Shown one piece after another: positions 1 through 9,804 of a DNA stretch of 64,000 nt (positions within the stretch are counted from its first letter, which is position 1; each line of letters opens with the position of its first letter). A model generated the notes under the pieces. It searched no databases, was not told where the DNA came from, and worked only from the letters and a program-made list of their open reading frames with translations. Source of the DNA: Lachnospiraceae bacterium OM04-12BH (GTDB taxonomy: Bacteria > Bacillota > Clostridia > Lachnospirales > Lachnospiraceae); NCBI GenBank assembly GCA_003490145.1, contig QULQ01000002.1:65016-129015 (forward strand), written 5' to 3'. The position numbers and the translations under genes were made by a program.

Positions 1-1
1 C

Positions 2-880
2 TGTGCATATGCGAGAGCAAGAGGTGCAGACCGTATGAGCTCCTTTGGTGATTTCATCGCACTGTCAGATGTCTGTGATGTGGACACGGCAAGACTGATT
101 AAGAGAGAGGTATCAGACGGTGTGATCGCACCGGGATATACAGAGGAAGCACTGGAGCTGTTAAAGGCCAAGAAAAAGGGTGCTTACAATGTGATCCAGA
201 TCGATGAATCCTATGTGCCTGCGCCGATCGAGCGAAAGCAGGTATATGGTATCACCTTTGAACAGGGCAGAAATGAACTGGTAATCAACGAAGAGCTGTT
301 CTCCAATATCGTAACGAAGAATAAAGAGCTTCCTGAGCAGGCAGTGATTGATATGAAGATCGCTCTGATCACGCTGAAGTATACGCAGTCCAACTCTGTA
401 TGCTATGTAAAGGACGGACAGGCCATTGGCATCGGTGCGGGACAGCAGTCCAGGATCCATTGTACCAGGCTGGCAGGCCAGAAGGCAGACAACTGGTTCC
501 TGCGTCAGTCGCCCCAGGTTATGAACCTTAAGTTTGTGGACGGCCTTGGCAGGGCAGACAGGGATAATGCGATTGATGTTTACATGGGTGATGAATGTAT
601 GGATGTCCTTGCAGAAGGCGCATGGCAGCGTGTATTCAAGGAGAAGCCTGAAGAGTTTACCAGAGAGGAAAAGAGAGCATGGCTTGACAGTCTCACCGGT
701 GTAACGGTTGGCTCAGATGCATTCTTTCCTTTCTCTGACAATGTGGAGCGTGCCCATAAGAGCGGCGTGAAATACATTGTACAGCCTGGCGGCTCCGTCA
801 GGGATGATGCAGTGATCGAATGCTGCGACAAGTATGATATGGTGATGGCATTTACCGGTATCCGCCTGTTCCACCATTAA
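2..880 (+). CDS. AICAR transformylase (PurH-type formyltransferase), 5' end missing
   Basis: The reading frame is open from base 2, so the true start lies outside the window; 292 residues are visible. The family transfers a formyl group from 10-formyl-tetrahydrofolate to AICAR in the penultimate step of IMP synthesis. The visible part carries the family block around [14 protein letters not shown], the [20 protein letters not shown] block and the following [13 protein letters not shown], and ends in the typical PGGS(V/I)RD...GIRLFHH terminus. In Clostridia a roughly 390-residue transformylase lacking the IMP-cyclohydrolase half is common, which would leave about 100 residues off the edge. A full bifunctional PurH is not excluded. 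An ATG at 35 is internal to a conserved block and is not the start. Confidence 0.93.
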   Translation, partial: CAYARARGADRMSSFGDFIALSDVCDVDTARLIKREVSDGVIAPGYTEEALELLKAKKKGAYNVIQIDESYVPAPIERKQVYGITFEQGRNELVINEELFSNIVTKNKELPEQAVIDMKIALITLKYTQSNSVCYVKDGQAIGIGAGQQSRIHCTRLAGQKADNWFLRQSPQVMNLKFVDGLGRADRDNAIDVYMGDECMDVLAEGAWQRVFKEKPEEFTREEKRAWLDSLTGVTVGSDAFFPFSDNVERAHKSGVKYIVQPGGSVRDDAVIECCDKYDMVMAFTGIRLFHH

Positions 881-912
881 AATATAAAATGTATTGGGAA
901 AGGGGTTTCCTT

Positions 913-2385
913 ATGCTTGATGTAGTAATTATCGGTGCGGGCGTCAGCGGCTGCGCCATTGCAAGAGAGCTTTCCAGAGAAAGGCTGCAGATCGCAGTGC
1001 TGGAAAAGAGTACAGATGTATGCGAAGGTACTTCCAAGGCGAACAGTGGTATCGCCCATGCCGGCTTTGATGCTAAGCCGGGAACACTGATGGCAAGGCT
1101 TAACCTTAAGGGAAGCGAAATGATGGAAAAGCTCTCCAAGGAGCTGGATTTTCCTTATAAGAAAAACGGATCTCTTGTTCTTTGCTTTAATGAAAAAGAT
1201 ATGGATAAGCTGGAGGAGCTGAAAGAGCGTGGAGAAAAGAACGGGGTGCGCGAGATCTCCATTCTGAATCAGGAAGAGCTCCGGAAGCTGGAGCCGGAGG
1301 TGGGAGAGAGTGCTGTGGCAGCGTTGTATGCGCCTACAGGTGCGATCATCTGTCCCTTTGGCCTTACTATTGCGCTGGCGGAGAATGCGGCGGTGAACGG
1401 TGCAGAGTTCCATTTCGGAGCAGAAGTAACAGGAATCAAAAAGACAGAAAACGGTTACCTTGTCAGCACCACAAAGGGCGGTTTTGAGACAAAGACAGTT
1501 ATCAATGCCGCCGGTGTATATGCTGACAGGATTCATAATATGGTCTGCTCCGAAGAGGACAGACTTACGATCACACCGAGAAAGGGTGAGTACCAGCTTT
1601 TCGATAAGAAGGTAGGAAATCTGGTATCCCATACGCTGTTCCAGCTCCCTACAGTGCTTGGCAAGGGTGTTCTCGTAACCCCTACAGTACACGGCAATCT
1701 TCTGATCGGTCCTACTGCAGAGGATATTCCTGATAAGGACGGAACGGACACGACAGCGGAAGGACTTTCTGATATCATGCAGAAGGCATCCTTAAGTGTG
1801 AAAAAGATCCCGGCAGGAGCTGTGATCACATCCTTTGCAGGACTTCGTGCCCATGGGGATCGGGGTGACTTTATTATCGGTGAAGTGAAGGGAGCAGAAG
1901 GCTTCTTTGATGTGGCTGGTATGGAATCACCGGGACTTACCTGTGCACCGGCAGTCGGCGAATATGTGGCAGCACTTGTGAAGGATAAGCTGCATCCGGA
2001 GAAAAAGGAGCATTTTATCAGTACCAGAAAGGGAATTCCCAGTATGGCACTGACAGATGAATCAAGGAAAGAGAAGCTGATCCGTCAGAATCCGGCTTAT
2101 GCCAATGTGATCTGCCGCTGTGAAATGGTGACAGAGGGTGAAATCCTGGATGCAATCCACAGACCTCTTGGCGCTACCACCACAGATGGCATCAAGAGAA
2201 GAACAAGGGCAGGCATGGGAAGGTGCCAGGCAGGCTTCTGTCTGCCAAAGACCATAGAGATCCTGGCAAGAGAGCTTCAGGTGCCTGTCAGCGAGATCCT
2301 GAAGAATGAGGCAGGCTCTTCCTATCTGCTTCCGGATGAAGAGACAGAGAAAGGCACAGATGCCGGAAAGGGAGGCTGCAGATGA
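913..2385 (+). CDS. GlpA-like FAD-dependent glycerol-3-phosphate dehydrogenase with C-terminal [2Fe-2S] domain
   Basis: This 490-residue protein starts with a dinucleotide-binding GAGVSG loop (DAO fold). It ends with a BFD-like [2Fe-2S] domain whose four cysteines are at about 401, 403, 438 and 443 (CRC ... CQAGFC). It probably oxidises glycerol-3-phosphate to dihydroxyacetone phosphate in the cytoplasm, passing electrons to the GlpB-like partner. The ATG at 913 is preferred because GGGAAAGGGG ends 8 nt before it; an in-frame ATG at 889 has no ribosome site. Its stop overlaps the next start by 4 bases (ATGA), indicating translational coupling. The glycerol role rests on the neighbouring glycerol kinase; the substrate is inferred. 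Confidence 0.88.
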   Translation: MLDVVIIGAGVSGCAIARELSRERLQIAVLEKSTDVCEGTSKANSGIAHAGFDAKPGTLMARLNLKGSEMMEKLSKELDFPYKKNGSLVLCFNEKDMDKLEELKERGEKNGVREISILNQEELRKLEPEVGESAVAALYAPTGAIICPFGLTIALAENAAVNGAEFHFGAEVTGIKKTENGYLVSTTKGGFETKTVINAAGVYADRIHNMVCSEEDRLTITPRKGEYQLFDKKVGNLVSHTLFQLPTVLGKGVLVTPTVHGNLLIGPTAEDIPDKDGTDTTAEGLSDIMQKASLSVKKIPAGAVITSFAGLRAHGDRGDFIIGEVKGAEGFFDVAGMESPGLTCAPAVGEYVAALVKDKLHPEKKEHFISTRKGIPSMALTDESRKEKLIRQNPAYANVICRCEMVTEGEILDAIHRPLGATTTDGIKRRTRAGMGRCQAGFCLPKTIEILARELQVPVSEILKNEAGSSYLLPDEETEKGTDAGKGGCR

Positions 2386-3794
2386 AGAAGGATTTACTGA
2401 TCATCGGGGGCGGCCCGGCAGGTATGGCTGCTGCTGTTGCCGCATATGACAAGGGCATTACGGATATCCTGATCCTGGAGAGAGACAGGGAGCTTGGTGG
2501 TATTCTAAATCAGTGCATCCACAATGGATTTGGGCTTCATACCTTTTCGGAAGAGCTGACAGGACCGGAGTATGCGGCGCGGTATGAAGAGATGGTATAT
2601 GAAAGAAGGATTCCTTACCTGCTTGATACCATGGTAGTGGATGTGCAGGGCGGAGATCCCTGCCGGGTAACTGCCATGAACAGCATACAGGGACTGTTTA
2701 CACTGGAAGCGAAGGCTGTGGTACTTGCCATGGGCTGCCGAGAGAGACCGAGGGGTGCCATGAACATACCGGGTTACCGTCCTTCCGGCATTTATTCCGC
2801 AGGAACAGCGCAGCGCTTTGTGAACCGGGAAGGCAGACTTCCGGGCAGGGAAGTCGTGATCCTGGGATCCGGTGATATCGGCCTTATCATGGCGAGAAGA
2901 ATGCATCTGCAGGGTGCCAAGGTAAAGCTGGTCGCAGAGATCATGCCATATTCCGGAGGACTTAGGAGAAATATCGTGCAGTGTCTGGACGATTTTGGCA
3001 TTCCGTTAATGCTCAGCCATACAGTAACGGAGATCCATGGAAAAGAAAGAGTGACTGGTGTTACGGTATCCAAAGTAGATGAAAATTTAAAACCCATTCC
3101 GGGCAGTGAAGAATATGTTTCCTGCGATACTGTCCTCCTTTCCTGCGGTCTGATCCCTGAGAATGAGCTGTCAGAGGGAGCAGGGGCGGAAATGGATCCT
3201 GTGACAAAGGGACCTGTGGTCAATGCCGGTCTGATGACGACAGCAGAGGGTATTTTTGCCTGCGGCAATGTACTGCATGTGCATGATCTGGTGGATAACG
3301 TATCCAAAGAGGCAGAGCAGGCAGGATTTCATGCGGCAGAATATATCCGGAATAAGCCGGAGGGCTTTGGCAGGGCAGTCCGGCCGAAGATCCCTGAGAA
3401 GTCGAAGAGTGTGATCCCGGAGGGAAGAGATGCCAGTAAGACACTGATCTGTATCGGCTGTCCGAAGGGATGCATGATCACAGTAGACAAGGAGAAAGAC
3501 GGCAGTCTTGTCATTACGGGAAACAGCTGCAGGATCGGTGAAAACTACGCCAGAAATGAAATGACCGCACCGAAGAGGAGTCTGACCAGCATGATTCGGG
3601 TAGAGAAGGGATGTGACCCGGTGGTACCGGTGAAGACCAGGGATGAAATCCCTAAAGATAAGATCGAAGACTGCATGGAGATCATAAGAAATACTACGGT
3701 TACGGCACCTGTGAAGCTCGGAGAGGTTCTGATCAGGAATGCTGCAGGTACGGGGGTAGATATTGTAGCGACCGCAACCGTTATAGACAGATAA
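2382..3794 (+). CDS. GlpB-like FAD/NAD(P) oxidoreductase fused to a DUF1667 domain
   Basis: This is a 470-residue fusion. Residues 1 to about 340 form a pyridine nucleotide-disulphide-type reductase: [11 protein letters not shown] near residue 8, a second nucleotide-binding loop [12 protein letters not shown] in the middle, and the C-terminal FAD signature [16 protein letters not shown]. Residues from about 353 to the end are a DUF1667 domain with cysteines at 357, 360, 364 and 383. As I recall, many Firmicutes encode DUF1667 as a separate gene of about 120 residues next to this reductase, so the join is notable. The cysteines probably bind a metal or Fe-S centre (inference). It is likely the electron-transfer partner of the upstream dehydrogenase. 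A GGGAGG site precedes the ATG inside the upstream gene. Confidence 0.87.
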   Translation: MKKDLLIIGGGPAGMAAAVAAYDKGITDILILERDRELGGILNQCIHNGFGLHTFSEELTGPEYAARYEEMVYERRIPYLLDTMVVDVQGGDPCRVTAMNSIQGLFTLEAKAVVLAMGCRERPRGAMNIPGYRPSGIYSAGTAQRFVNREGRLPGREVVILGSGDIGLIMARRMHLQGAKVKLVAEIMPYSGGLRRNIVQCLDDFGIPLMLSHTVTEIHGKERVTGVTVSKVDENLKPIPGSEEYVSCDTVLLSCGLIPENELSEGAGAEMDPVTKGPVVNAGLMTTAEGIFACGNVLHVHDLVDNVSKEAEQAGFHAAEYIRNKPEGFGRAVRPKIPEKSKSVIPEGRDASKTLICIGCPKGCMITVDKEKDGSLVITGNSCRIGENYARNEMTAPKRSLTSMIRVEKGCDPVVPVKTRDEIPKDKIEDCMEIIRNTTVTAPVKLGEVLIRNAAGTGVDIVATATVIDR

Positions 3795-3810
3795 AAGAGA
3801 GGGTATGCTT

Positions 3811-5313
3811 ATGGAGAAATATATCATGGCACTGGATCAGGGTACAACCAGCTCAAGATGTATCCTGTTCGACAAGGGGGGAAACATCTGCAGCATGGCG
3901 CAGAAGGAGTTTACCCAGATTTATCCAAAGCCCGGCTGGGTAGAGCATAATCCGGTAGAAATCTGGTCTTCGCAGCTCGCTGTCCTGACAGAAGCCATGG
4001 CGATGGCAGGGGCAGATGGGGAGGATATCTGCGGAATTGGTATCACCAACCAGAGAGAAACGACGATCGTCTGGGATAAGGAGACGGGAGAGCCGGTTTA
4101 CAATGCTATTGTCTGGCAGTGCCGGAGGACAGCACCAAAGATCGATGAACTGGTGGCGGCAGGCTATGGAGAGATGATCAGGGAACGCACAGGTCTTGTA
4201 CCGGATGCTTATTTCAGCGGCACGAAGATTGCCTGGATCCTGGACAATGTACCGGGTGCAAGAGAAAGAGCCGAAAAGGGAGAGCTTCTTTTTGGAACGG
4301 TGGATTCCTGGTTGATCTACAATCTGACCAAGGGTAAGGTGCATGTGACCGATTACACCAACGCATCAAGAACCATGATCTTTGATATACATAAGCTGTG
4401 CTGGGATCAGGAGCTGCTTTCCTTATTGAAGATACCGGAATGTATGCTTCCGGAGGTGAAGCCCTCCAGCTATATCTATGGGTATACGGACGCATCCGTG
4501 ACCGGCAGTGAGATCCCGATTGGCGGAATTGCAGGAGATCAGCAGGCTGCATTATTCGGTCAGTGCTGCTTTGAAGCAGGACAGGTGAAGAATACCTACG
4601 GAACAGGCTGCTTTCTTCTGATGAATACGGGAGAACAGGCGATCGCTTCCGGGCATGGGCTTCTGACAACCATAGCAGCAAGCTGCACAGAAAAAGTGGA
4701 ATATGCCCTTGAAGGCAGCGTGTTTGTGGCGGGCGCTGCGATCCAGTGGCTGAGGGATGGCATGCGTATGGTGAAAAGTGCATCCCAGACCAGTGAATAT
4801 GCAGAAAGAGTACCGGATACCACCGGTGTTTATATTGTTCCTGCCTTTGCGGGGATGGGGGCGCCCTACTGGGATCCCTATGCCAGAGGAACGATCGTTG
4901 GCATTACCAGGGGCTGTGAAAAGGAGCACTTTATCCGTGCGGCGCTGGAATCCATTGCCTACCAGACGGTGGATGTGCTCCGGGCGATGGAGGAGGATGC
5001 TCAGGTAAATATTAAAGGACTTAAGGTAGACGGTGGTGCCAGTGCCAATGATTTTCTGATGCAGTTTCAGGCAGATATTCTTGGCGGCAAGGTTTACAGA
5101 CCTGAGTGCATCGAAACTACAGCACTTGGTGCGGCATATCTTGCTGGCCTTGCCACAGGCTATTATAAGAGCCGGGAGGAGATCAGCGAAAACTGGAGGC
5201 TTTCCAGAGAGTTTGGCAGCGAAATGACAGAAGCTGACAGAGAAAAACTTCTGAAAGGGTGGAAAAGGGCAGTCCGGTGTGCCCTTGCCTTTGCAGCGGA
5301 GGAATCCAGATAA
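3811..5313 (+). CDS. glpK: glycerol kinase
   Basis: This 500-residue FGGY-family kinase phosphorylates glycerol to glycerol-3-phosphate with ATP in the cytoplasm. The phosphate-binding start [10 protein letters not shown], the substrate-binding segment around GWVEHNP, the ITNQRETT block, GIAGDQQAA(L)FGQ, the NTYGTGCF loop and the KVDGGAS...MQFQAD region all match GlpK at full length. The ATG at 3811 is chosen because AGAGAGGG ends 7 nt before it, whereas the ATG at 3805 has no room for a ribosome site. It follows the GlpB-like gene by 16 bases and so supplies the substrate of the two oxidoreductases. No glycerol facilitator gene is visible nearby. Confidence 0.96.
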   Translation: MEKYIMALDQGTTSSRCILFDKGGNICSMAQKEFTQIYPKPGWVEHNPVEIWSSQLAVLTEAMAMAGADGEDICGIGITNQRETTIVWDKETGEPVYNAIVWQCRRTAPKIDELVAAGYGEMIRERTGLVPDAYFSGTKIAWILDNVPGARERAEKGELLFGTVDSWLIYNLTKGKVHVTDYTNASRTMIFDIHKLCWDQELLSLLKIPECMLPEVKPSSYIYGYTDASVTGSEIPIGGIAGDQQAALFGQCCFEAGQVKNTYGTGCFLLMNTGEQAIASGHGLLTTIAASCTEKVEYALEGSVFVAGAAIQWLRDGMRMVKSASQTSEYAERVPDTTGVYIVPAFAGMGAPYWDPYARGTIVGITRGCEKEHFIRAALESIAYQTVDVLRAMEEDAQVNIKGLKVDGGASANDFLMQFQADILGGKVYRPECIETTALGAAYLAGLATGYYKSREEISENWRLSREFGSEMTEADREKLLKGWKRAVRCALAFAAEESR

Positions 5314-5331
5314 TCAGGGAGGGATCATTTT

Positions 5332-6714
5332 TTGGAAATACAGGAAATTAAGGAAGAACTAAAAGACTCATTACAGAAGATACTGGCATATGCAGACTGT
5401 GATAAAAAGCTGGAGGAGGCATTTGCCAAAAGCCTTATCAGCTATAAGAGACTTTCACAGAAGAGCAGCAGTGATGATGCTGCCAGGATACTGCGGCATG
5501 AACTGACGGGATTGTTTTACAAGCTGTACGAAAAGGTGTTTGGGACTTTCGTAAAGACAGGAAAGCTTCCTGTCGTGATCCGGATGTTCCTGGAATTCGG
5601 ATATGTGGATGAAGAGCTGGCAGGGATGGAAAATGCAGTTTATCTTTATCAGCTTGTAGAACAGCTTCCGACGAATCCGGGAGAGGGCGTATATTCTCTG
5701 TTTCAGTGGCTGGTAGCAGTTTATGCCGGCAAGAAGGAGCCAAGCCGGAATGAGCTGGATATGGATTACCGGGAATATTTAAGAGAAGAGAAAAGGATGA
5801 GACGGATTTCTCCGGAGGAGGAAGAAGCACTTCTGAAAAACAATCTGTCCCGTGTGAATTTTGAGATCAGAAATATGTTCATATCAGTGAATAAGATCAC
5901 CTTCGGACAGCCGACTACCTTCTGTCCTGTATTTTCGAAGCATACGGTATTGAAGAGCTTAAGCAGCAGCCTGGTGACAGCTGAAAAGGTAAAAGCAATA
6001 CTCGATAAGATAAGAAGTATTGATTTCGGCGTATTTTACAGGGACTCACTTTACAGCAACCCGGATCGTGGACTGAATGGTCTTATGATCAAAACAGAGG
6101 TGCTGCCGGATGTGATCCTTCTTCCCAATGTAGGAAGCCGTGGTGTTATGTGGCAGGAGATCGAGGGAAGAAAGAGAGATACACCGGGACGTTTGATGTG
6201 TTCTATGTTCCATGTGGAAGATCTGGAAAAGACATTTATGGAGCTTGCGGGCGATTTCAGGTGGGAAATGTGCAAGCGTATTCAGGGGGGAAGATGGAAT
6301 GACCTTTCAGAACCTTCCCTTACCAGTGAATATTGTGATTATGTGCAGTTCTTTAAAAGGAACCGGGAGCTGTCCAGTGATACGAAGGAAAAGATCAAAA
6401 TGCAGATGGGGCGTGCCAGAAATAATTACCGGCAGATGTTTGTAGGTGATTATGTACAGTGGATCCGATATGAGAGTACCGGCTCACCGAGATTGAATAA
6501 AGTAGTACGTCAGATCCTTGCGGTATATTGTCCATTCAGTGCAGCTGTCAGGAATAAGGTGGCAGTGAATCCTCTTTTTAAAGAGCCGATTGAAAAATAT
6601 ACGATCATTCATTCCAAAGAGGTTCATAAGATTACACTTCTTTGCAAAAAGATGGAAACAACAGGAGGTGTTCCTGCAGAACTGGCAGAATATCTGCGGT
6701 ATCTGGAGGGCTGA
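5332..6714 (+). CDS. uncharacterised 460-residue cytoplasmic protein
   Basis: I do not recognise this protein. It is 460 residues long, has no signal peptide or membrane segment, is rich in charged residues, and starts with a helical acidic stretch (MEIQEIKEELKDSLQKIL). The middle contains a less helical region around VLPDVILLPNVGSRGVMWQEIEG, and the C-terminal third is basic (KIKMQMGRARNNYRQMF). A TTG start at 5332 is supported by AGGGAGGG ending about 8 nt upstream, and no better ATG exists nearby. It sits 18 bases after glpK and 38 bases before a Nudix gene, so it may be cotranscribed with them. Full-length, undamaged codon structure suggests a real conserved gene; the function is unknown. 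Confidence 0.75.
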   Translation: MEIQEIKEELKDSLQKILAYADCDKKLEEAFAKSLISYKRLSQKSSSDDAARILRHELTGLFYKLYEKVFGTFVKTGKLPVVIRMFLEFGYVDEELAGMENAVYLYQLVEQLPTNPGEGVYSLFQWLVAVYAGKKEPSRNELDMDYREYLREEKRMRRISPEEEEALLKNNLSRVNFEIRNMFISVNKITFGQPTTFCPVFSKHTVLKSLSSSLVTAEKVKAILDKIRSIDFGVFYRDSLYSNPDRGLNGLMIKTEVLPDVILLPNVGSRGVMWQEIEGRKRDTPGRLMCSMFHVEDLEKTFMELAGDFRWEMCKRIQGGRWNDLSEPSLTSEYCDYVQFFKRNRELSSDTKEKIKMQMGRARNNYRQMFVGDYVQWIRYESTGSPRLNKVVRQILAVYCPFSAAVRNKVAVNPLFKEPIEKYTIIHSKEVHKITLLCKKMETTGGVPAELAEYLRYLEG

Positions 6715-6752
6715 CAGGATATCTGCATTTCCTGGAGCGATGGGAGAATGCT

Positions 6753-7379
6753 ATGAAAGAGAAATTTACGGCTGTCAGGAAGCTGACAGATAACAGATTC
6801 CTGAATTTATATGAAATGGATGCACTTGATCAGAAGGGACAGCCTTTTTCCTATTATTTCGCATCCAGGAACCCGGAGGATCAGCTTCCGCTAAAGACAG
6901 GAGAGGTTCCGAAAAACGGGATTGTGATCTATGCACTTCTGAAGGAGGATCCGTCAAGGCTTGTAATGATCAGACAGTACCGGTATCCACTGAATGATTA
7001 TCTATATGAACTTCCGGCAGGTCTGATCGATCCAGGGGAAACACCAGGGGAAGCGGCTGCAAGAGAAATGAAAGAGGAAACAGGGCTTAGCTTTATGCCG
7101 GCAGAAGGTGTCGATCCCGGATTTACAAAACCGTATTTTCTTGGAGCCGGACTTACGGATGAAACAAGTACATCTGTATTTGGCTATGCAGATGGGGGCA
7201 TTTCCACGGCTTTTGCGGAAAGTACGGAAACGATAGAAGTTCTGACAGTTGATAAGAAAGAAGCTGTGCGGATCCTGAGGGAAGAGAAGGTTTCCCTCAG
7301 GGCAGCCTTTCTGCTGATCATGTTTTTACAGCAGGGGGAAGAAGATCCTTTTGCTTCCCTGAAAAATGTCACAGGATGA
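6753..7379 (+). CDS. Nudix hydrolase (ADP-ribose pyrophosphatase-like)
   Basis: This 208-residue protein carries a complete Nudix box at residues 90-112 (G-x5-E-x7-RE-x2-EE-x-GL), the Mg2+-binding helix that hydrolyses nucleoside diphosphates linked to another moiety. Residues 60-88 (VIYALLKED...VMIRQYRYPLNDYLYELP) match the ADP-sugar pyrophosphatase subgroup, so ADP-ribose is the likeliest substrate (inference). The ATG at 6753 has GGGAG about 6 nt upstream; upstream in-frame starts fall within the 3' end of the preceding gene and lack a site. It is the last gene before the mannan locus. Confidence 0.87.
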   Translation: MKEKFTAVRKLTDNRFLNLYEMDALDQKGQPFSYYFASRNPEDQLPLKTGEVPKNGIVIYALLKEDPSRLVMIRQYRYPLNDYLYELPAGLIDPGETPGEAAAREMKEETGLSFMPAEGVDPGFTKPYFLGAGLTDETSTSVFGYADGGISTAFAESTETIEVLTVDKKEAVRILREEKVSLRAAFLLIMFLQQGEEDPFASLKNVTG

Positions 7380-7485
7380 TAACATATCGCCTGCGGCATT
7401 TTTGTTATAAACAGCAATTTTTCTGTTCTGCCTGCGGGAAATGACGTTTCTGCAGCGTGCCTTAAAGTGTCTTAAAAGTGGGAAA

Positions 7486-7497
7486 TTTAACGTTGAA
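7486..7497. promoter_or_regulatory. possible LacI-type operator before the alpha-galactosidase gene
   Basis: TTTAACGTTGAA is palindromic except for one mismatched pair and has the central CG typical of LacI-family operators. It lies just upstream of the promoter at 7513-7540. The regulator at 12022-13044 is the obvious candidate ligand, but this is inferred from position only. Confidence 0.3.
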
Positions 7498-7512
7498 AAG
7501 ACATTGATCTGA

Positions 7513-7540
7513 TTGACATTACTAAAAATTACCTTATAAT
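7513..7540 (+). promoter_or_regulatory. sigma-70-type promoter of the mannan locus GH36 gene
   Basis: A consensus TTGACA (7513-7518) is followed after 16 bases by a consensus TATAAT (7535-7540). Transcription would begin near 7547, giving a leader of about 35 bases to the ATG at 7583. The AT-rich AGTTAAAT immediately after the -10 (7543-7550) recurs in the control region at 13.9-14.3 kb. Confidence 0.8.
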
Positions 7541-7582
7541 TTAGTTAAATGGTTTTTGCATAAAATGAAATTTGGAGGTTTT

Positions 7583-9772
7583 ATGGCAGCAGTTTTTTTG
7601 AAAGAAGAAAAGATATTTAAGCTTGATACGAGAAATACAACTTATGTTATTGCAGCAGTAGATGATGAGCAGTTTTTAGGACATGTTTATTACGGAAAGA
7701 AACTGAAGGAAGTCCATTTAGACGGTCTGCTCCGTATCCATGAGAACCCTTTTGTCCCTTCAAGGAACAACAGGGACAGGGTATCCTTCCTTGACAGCTT
7801 TCCGATGGAATACCCGGCACACGGACTTGGAGATTACAGAGAAAGCTGTATCAGTATCCGCACAGAGAAAGGAAATGTGGGACTTGCCCTTTCTTATGTA
7901 TCACATAAGATCACGGAGGGAAAAGATGGACTTGAAGGTCTGCCGGCATCCTTTGGAAAAGCAGGAGAGTGTGAGACGCTGGAGATTCTTTGCGAGGATA
8001 AGGTAACAGGACTTCAGGTGATTCTGCAGTATGGCATTTTTGATGAAGCAGATGTAATCACAAGAAGTGTAAAGGTAGTGAACACAGGTAAGGAGGATCT
8101 TTATCTGACCAAGGTATATTCTGCATGCCTTGATATGGATAATAAAGATTTTGAAGCGATTTCCCTGCATGGTTCCTGGGCAAGAGAGAGACAGATAGGG
8201 ACAGTTCCGGTAAGTCATGGCAAATACAGTGTGGAATCTATCCGTGGAGAGTCCAGCCATCAGGATCATCCGTTCCTTGCACTGAAGACGAAGAATGCTG
8301 ATCAGGAAAATGGCGAAGTATATGCCATGCATTTCGTATATTCCGGCAATTTCAAGGCACAGGTACAGTCTGATCAGTTTGATCAGGTGCGTATGACCGT
8401 GGGAATCCATCCGGAAGATTTTACCTGGAAGCTGAAAGAAGGAGAATACTTCCAGGCACCGGAGACCGTGCTTGTTTATTCTGCGCAGGGACTTGGACAG
8501 ATGACGAGGATCTTCCATGATTTCTACAGAAATCATCTGATCCGCAGTGAGTATAAGAATCAGAAGAGACCGATTCTGATCAACAACTGGGAAGCTACTT
8601 ATTTTGACTTTGATACAGAAAAGCTGATCGCTATTGCAAAGCAGGCGTCAGCCCTTGGCATTGAGATGCTTGTTATGGATGATGGATGGTTTGGAAACCG
8701 CTATGATGATAACAGAGCGCTTGGTGACTGGTTTGTCAATGAAGAGAAGCTGAAGGGAGGACTGAAATATCTGGTTGACGAGGTCAATAAGCTTGGCATG
8801 AAGTTCGGTATCTGGTTTGAGCCTGAAATGATTTCTCCGGATTCTGACCTTTATCGTGCACATCCTGATTATGCCATTGCGATCCCAGGCAGGGAGCCCA
8901 GCCTCTGCAGAAATCAGTATGTGCTGGATCTGACCAGAAAGGAAGTCAGGGATTATGCTTATGAGTGCGTAGCGAAGATCCTTCGCAGCGCCAATATTGA
9001 ATATGTAAAGTGGGATATGAACAGACAGCTTTCAGACATCGGTTCCCTTGAGCTTCCAGCAGATCAGATGGGTGAGCTGTATCACCGTTATGTACTGGCT
9101 GTTTACGAAATGCAGGAGAGAATGATGACAGAGTTCCCACACCTTCTTCTGGAGAACTGCTCCGGCGGCGGTGCAAGATTTGATCCGGGTATGCTGTATT
9201 ACAGCCCGCAGATCTGGTGTTCTGATGATACCGATGCGATTGAAAGACTGAAGATCCAGGAAGGTACGGCACTGATCTATCCATTGTCAACAATGGGAGC
9301 ACATGTTTCTGACTGCCCGAACCATACAGTAGGCAGAGTGACTCCTTTTGAAACAAGAGGGTATGTGGCACTGGCAGGAACCTTTGGCTATGAACTGGAT
9401 GTAACGAAAATCCCGGAGAGCGACAGGGAGCAGATCCCCGCACAGGTTGCCATGTATCATAAATATAATGATCTGGTAAGGGAAGGAGATTATTACAGGA
9501 TCGCTTCCTATGCGGAGAATCATTATTTTGACTGCTATGGCGTTGTCAGCAAGAATAAGAAAGAAGCACTGTATACCTATGTACAGGTACTGAATCGTCC
9601 CAACTATCACAGCAGAAGGATCTATCTGAAGGGACTGGCAGCAGAGAAGTACTATGCGATTGAAGGAGAAGATGGGACATGGTCAGGAGAACAGCTGATG
9701 AATGCCGGACTTCTGGTGCAGAATCCCTTTGGTGACTTTAAAGGAAAATTAATTCACCTGACAGAGGTGTAA
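7583..9772 (+). CDS. alpha-galactosidase, GH36
   Basis: This 729-residue protein has no signal peptide and so is cytoplasmic. An N-terminal beta-sandwich is followed by the catalytic barrel. The barrel shows MDDGWFGNRYDD, the nucleophile in KWDMNR (Asp 478) and the acid/base in WCSDDTDA (Asp 548); this placement and the length match tetrameric GH36 alpha-galactosidases. In this locus it would remove alpha-1,6-galactosyl side groups from imported galactomanno-oligosaccharides. The ATG at 7583 is chosen because GGAGG lies 4 nt upstream; an in-frame TTG at 7556 and ATG at 7565 have no ribosome site. It is the first gene of a run leading through a second GH36 to the LacI regulator. Confidence 0.94.
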   Translation: MAAVFLKEEKIFKLDTRNTTYVIAAVDDEQFLGHVYYGKKLKEVHLDGLLRIHENPFVPSRNNRDRVSFLDSFPMEYPAHGLGDYRESCISIRTEKGNVGLALSYVSHKITEGKDGLEGLPASFGKAGECETLEILCEDKVTGLQVILQYGIFDEADVITRSVKVVNTGKEDLYLTKVYSACLDMDNKDFEAISLHGSWARERQIGTVPVSHGKYSVESIRGESSHQDHPFLALKTKNADQENGEVYAMHFVYSGNFKAQVQSDQFDQVRMTVGIHPEDFTWKLKEGEYFQAPETVLVYSAQGLGQMTRIFHDFYRNHLIRSEYKNQKRPILINNWEATYFDFDTEKLIAIAKQASALGIEMLVMDDGWFGNRYDDNRALGDWFVNEEKLKGGLKYLVDEVNKLGMKFGIWFEPEMISPDSDLYRAHPDYAIAIPGREPSLCRNQYVLDLTRKEVRDYAYECVAKILRSANIEYVKWDMNRQLSDIGSLELPADQMGELYHRYVLAVYEMQERMMTEFPHLLLENCSGGGARFDPGMLYYSPQIWCSDDTDAIERLKIQEGTALIYPLSTMGAHVSDCPNHTVGRVTPFETRGYVALAGTFGYELDVTKIPESDREQIPAQVAMYHKYNDLVREGDYYRIASYAENHYFDCYGVVSKNKKEALYTYVQVLNRPNYHSRRIYLKGLAAEKYYAIEGEDGTWSGEQLMNAGLLVQNPFGDFKGKLIHLTEV

Positions 9773-9804
9773 ACATAGAACAAACGGAAAGGAACAGGTA
9801 AAAG

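Noticed and set aside
7380..7420. Possible terminator after the Nudix gene
   Set aside because: Only short arms (GCC/GGC and ATAACA/TGTTAT) can pair and no proper T-run follows a strong stem, so it was not listed.
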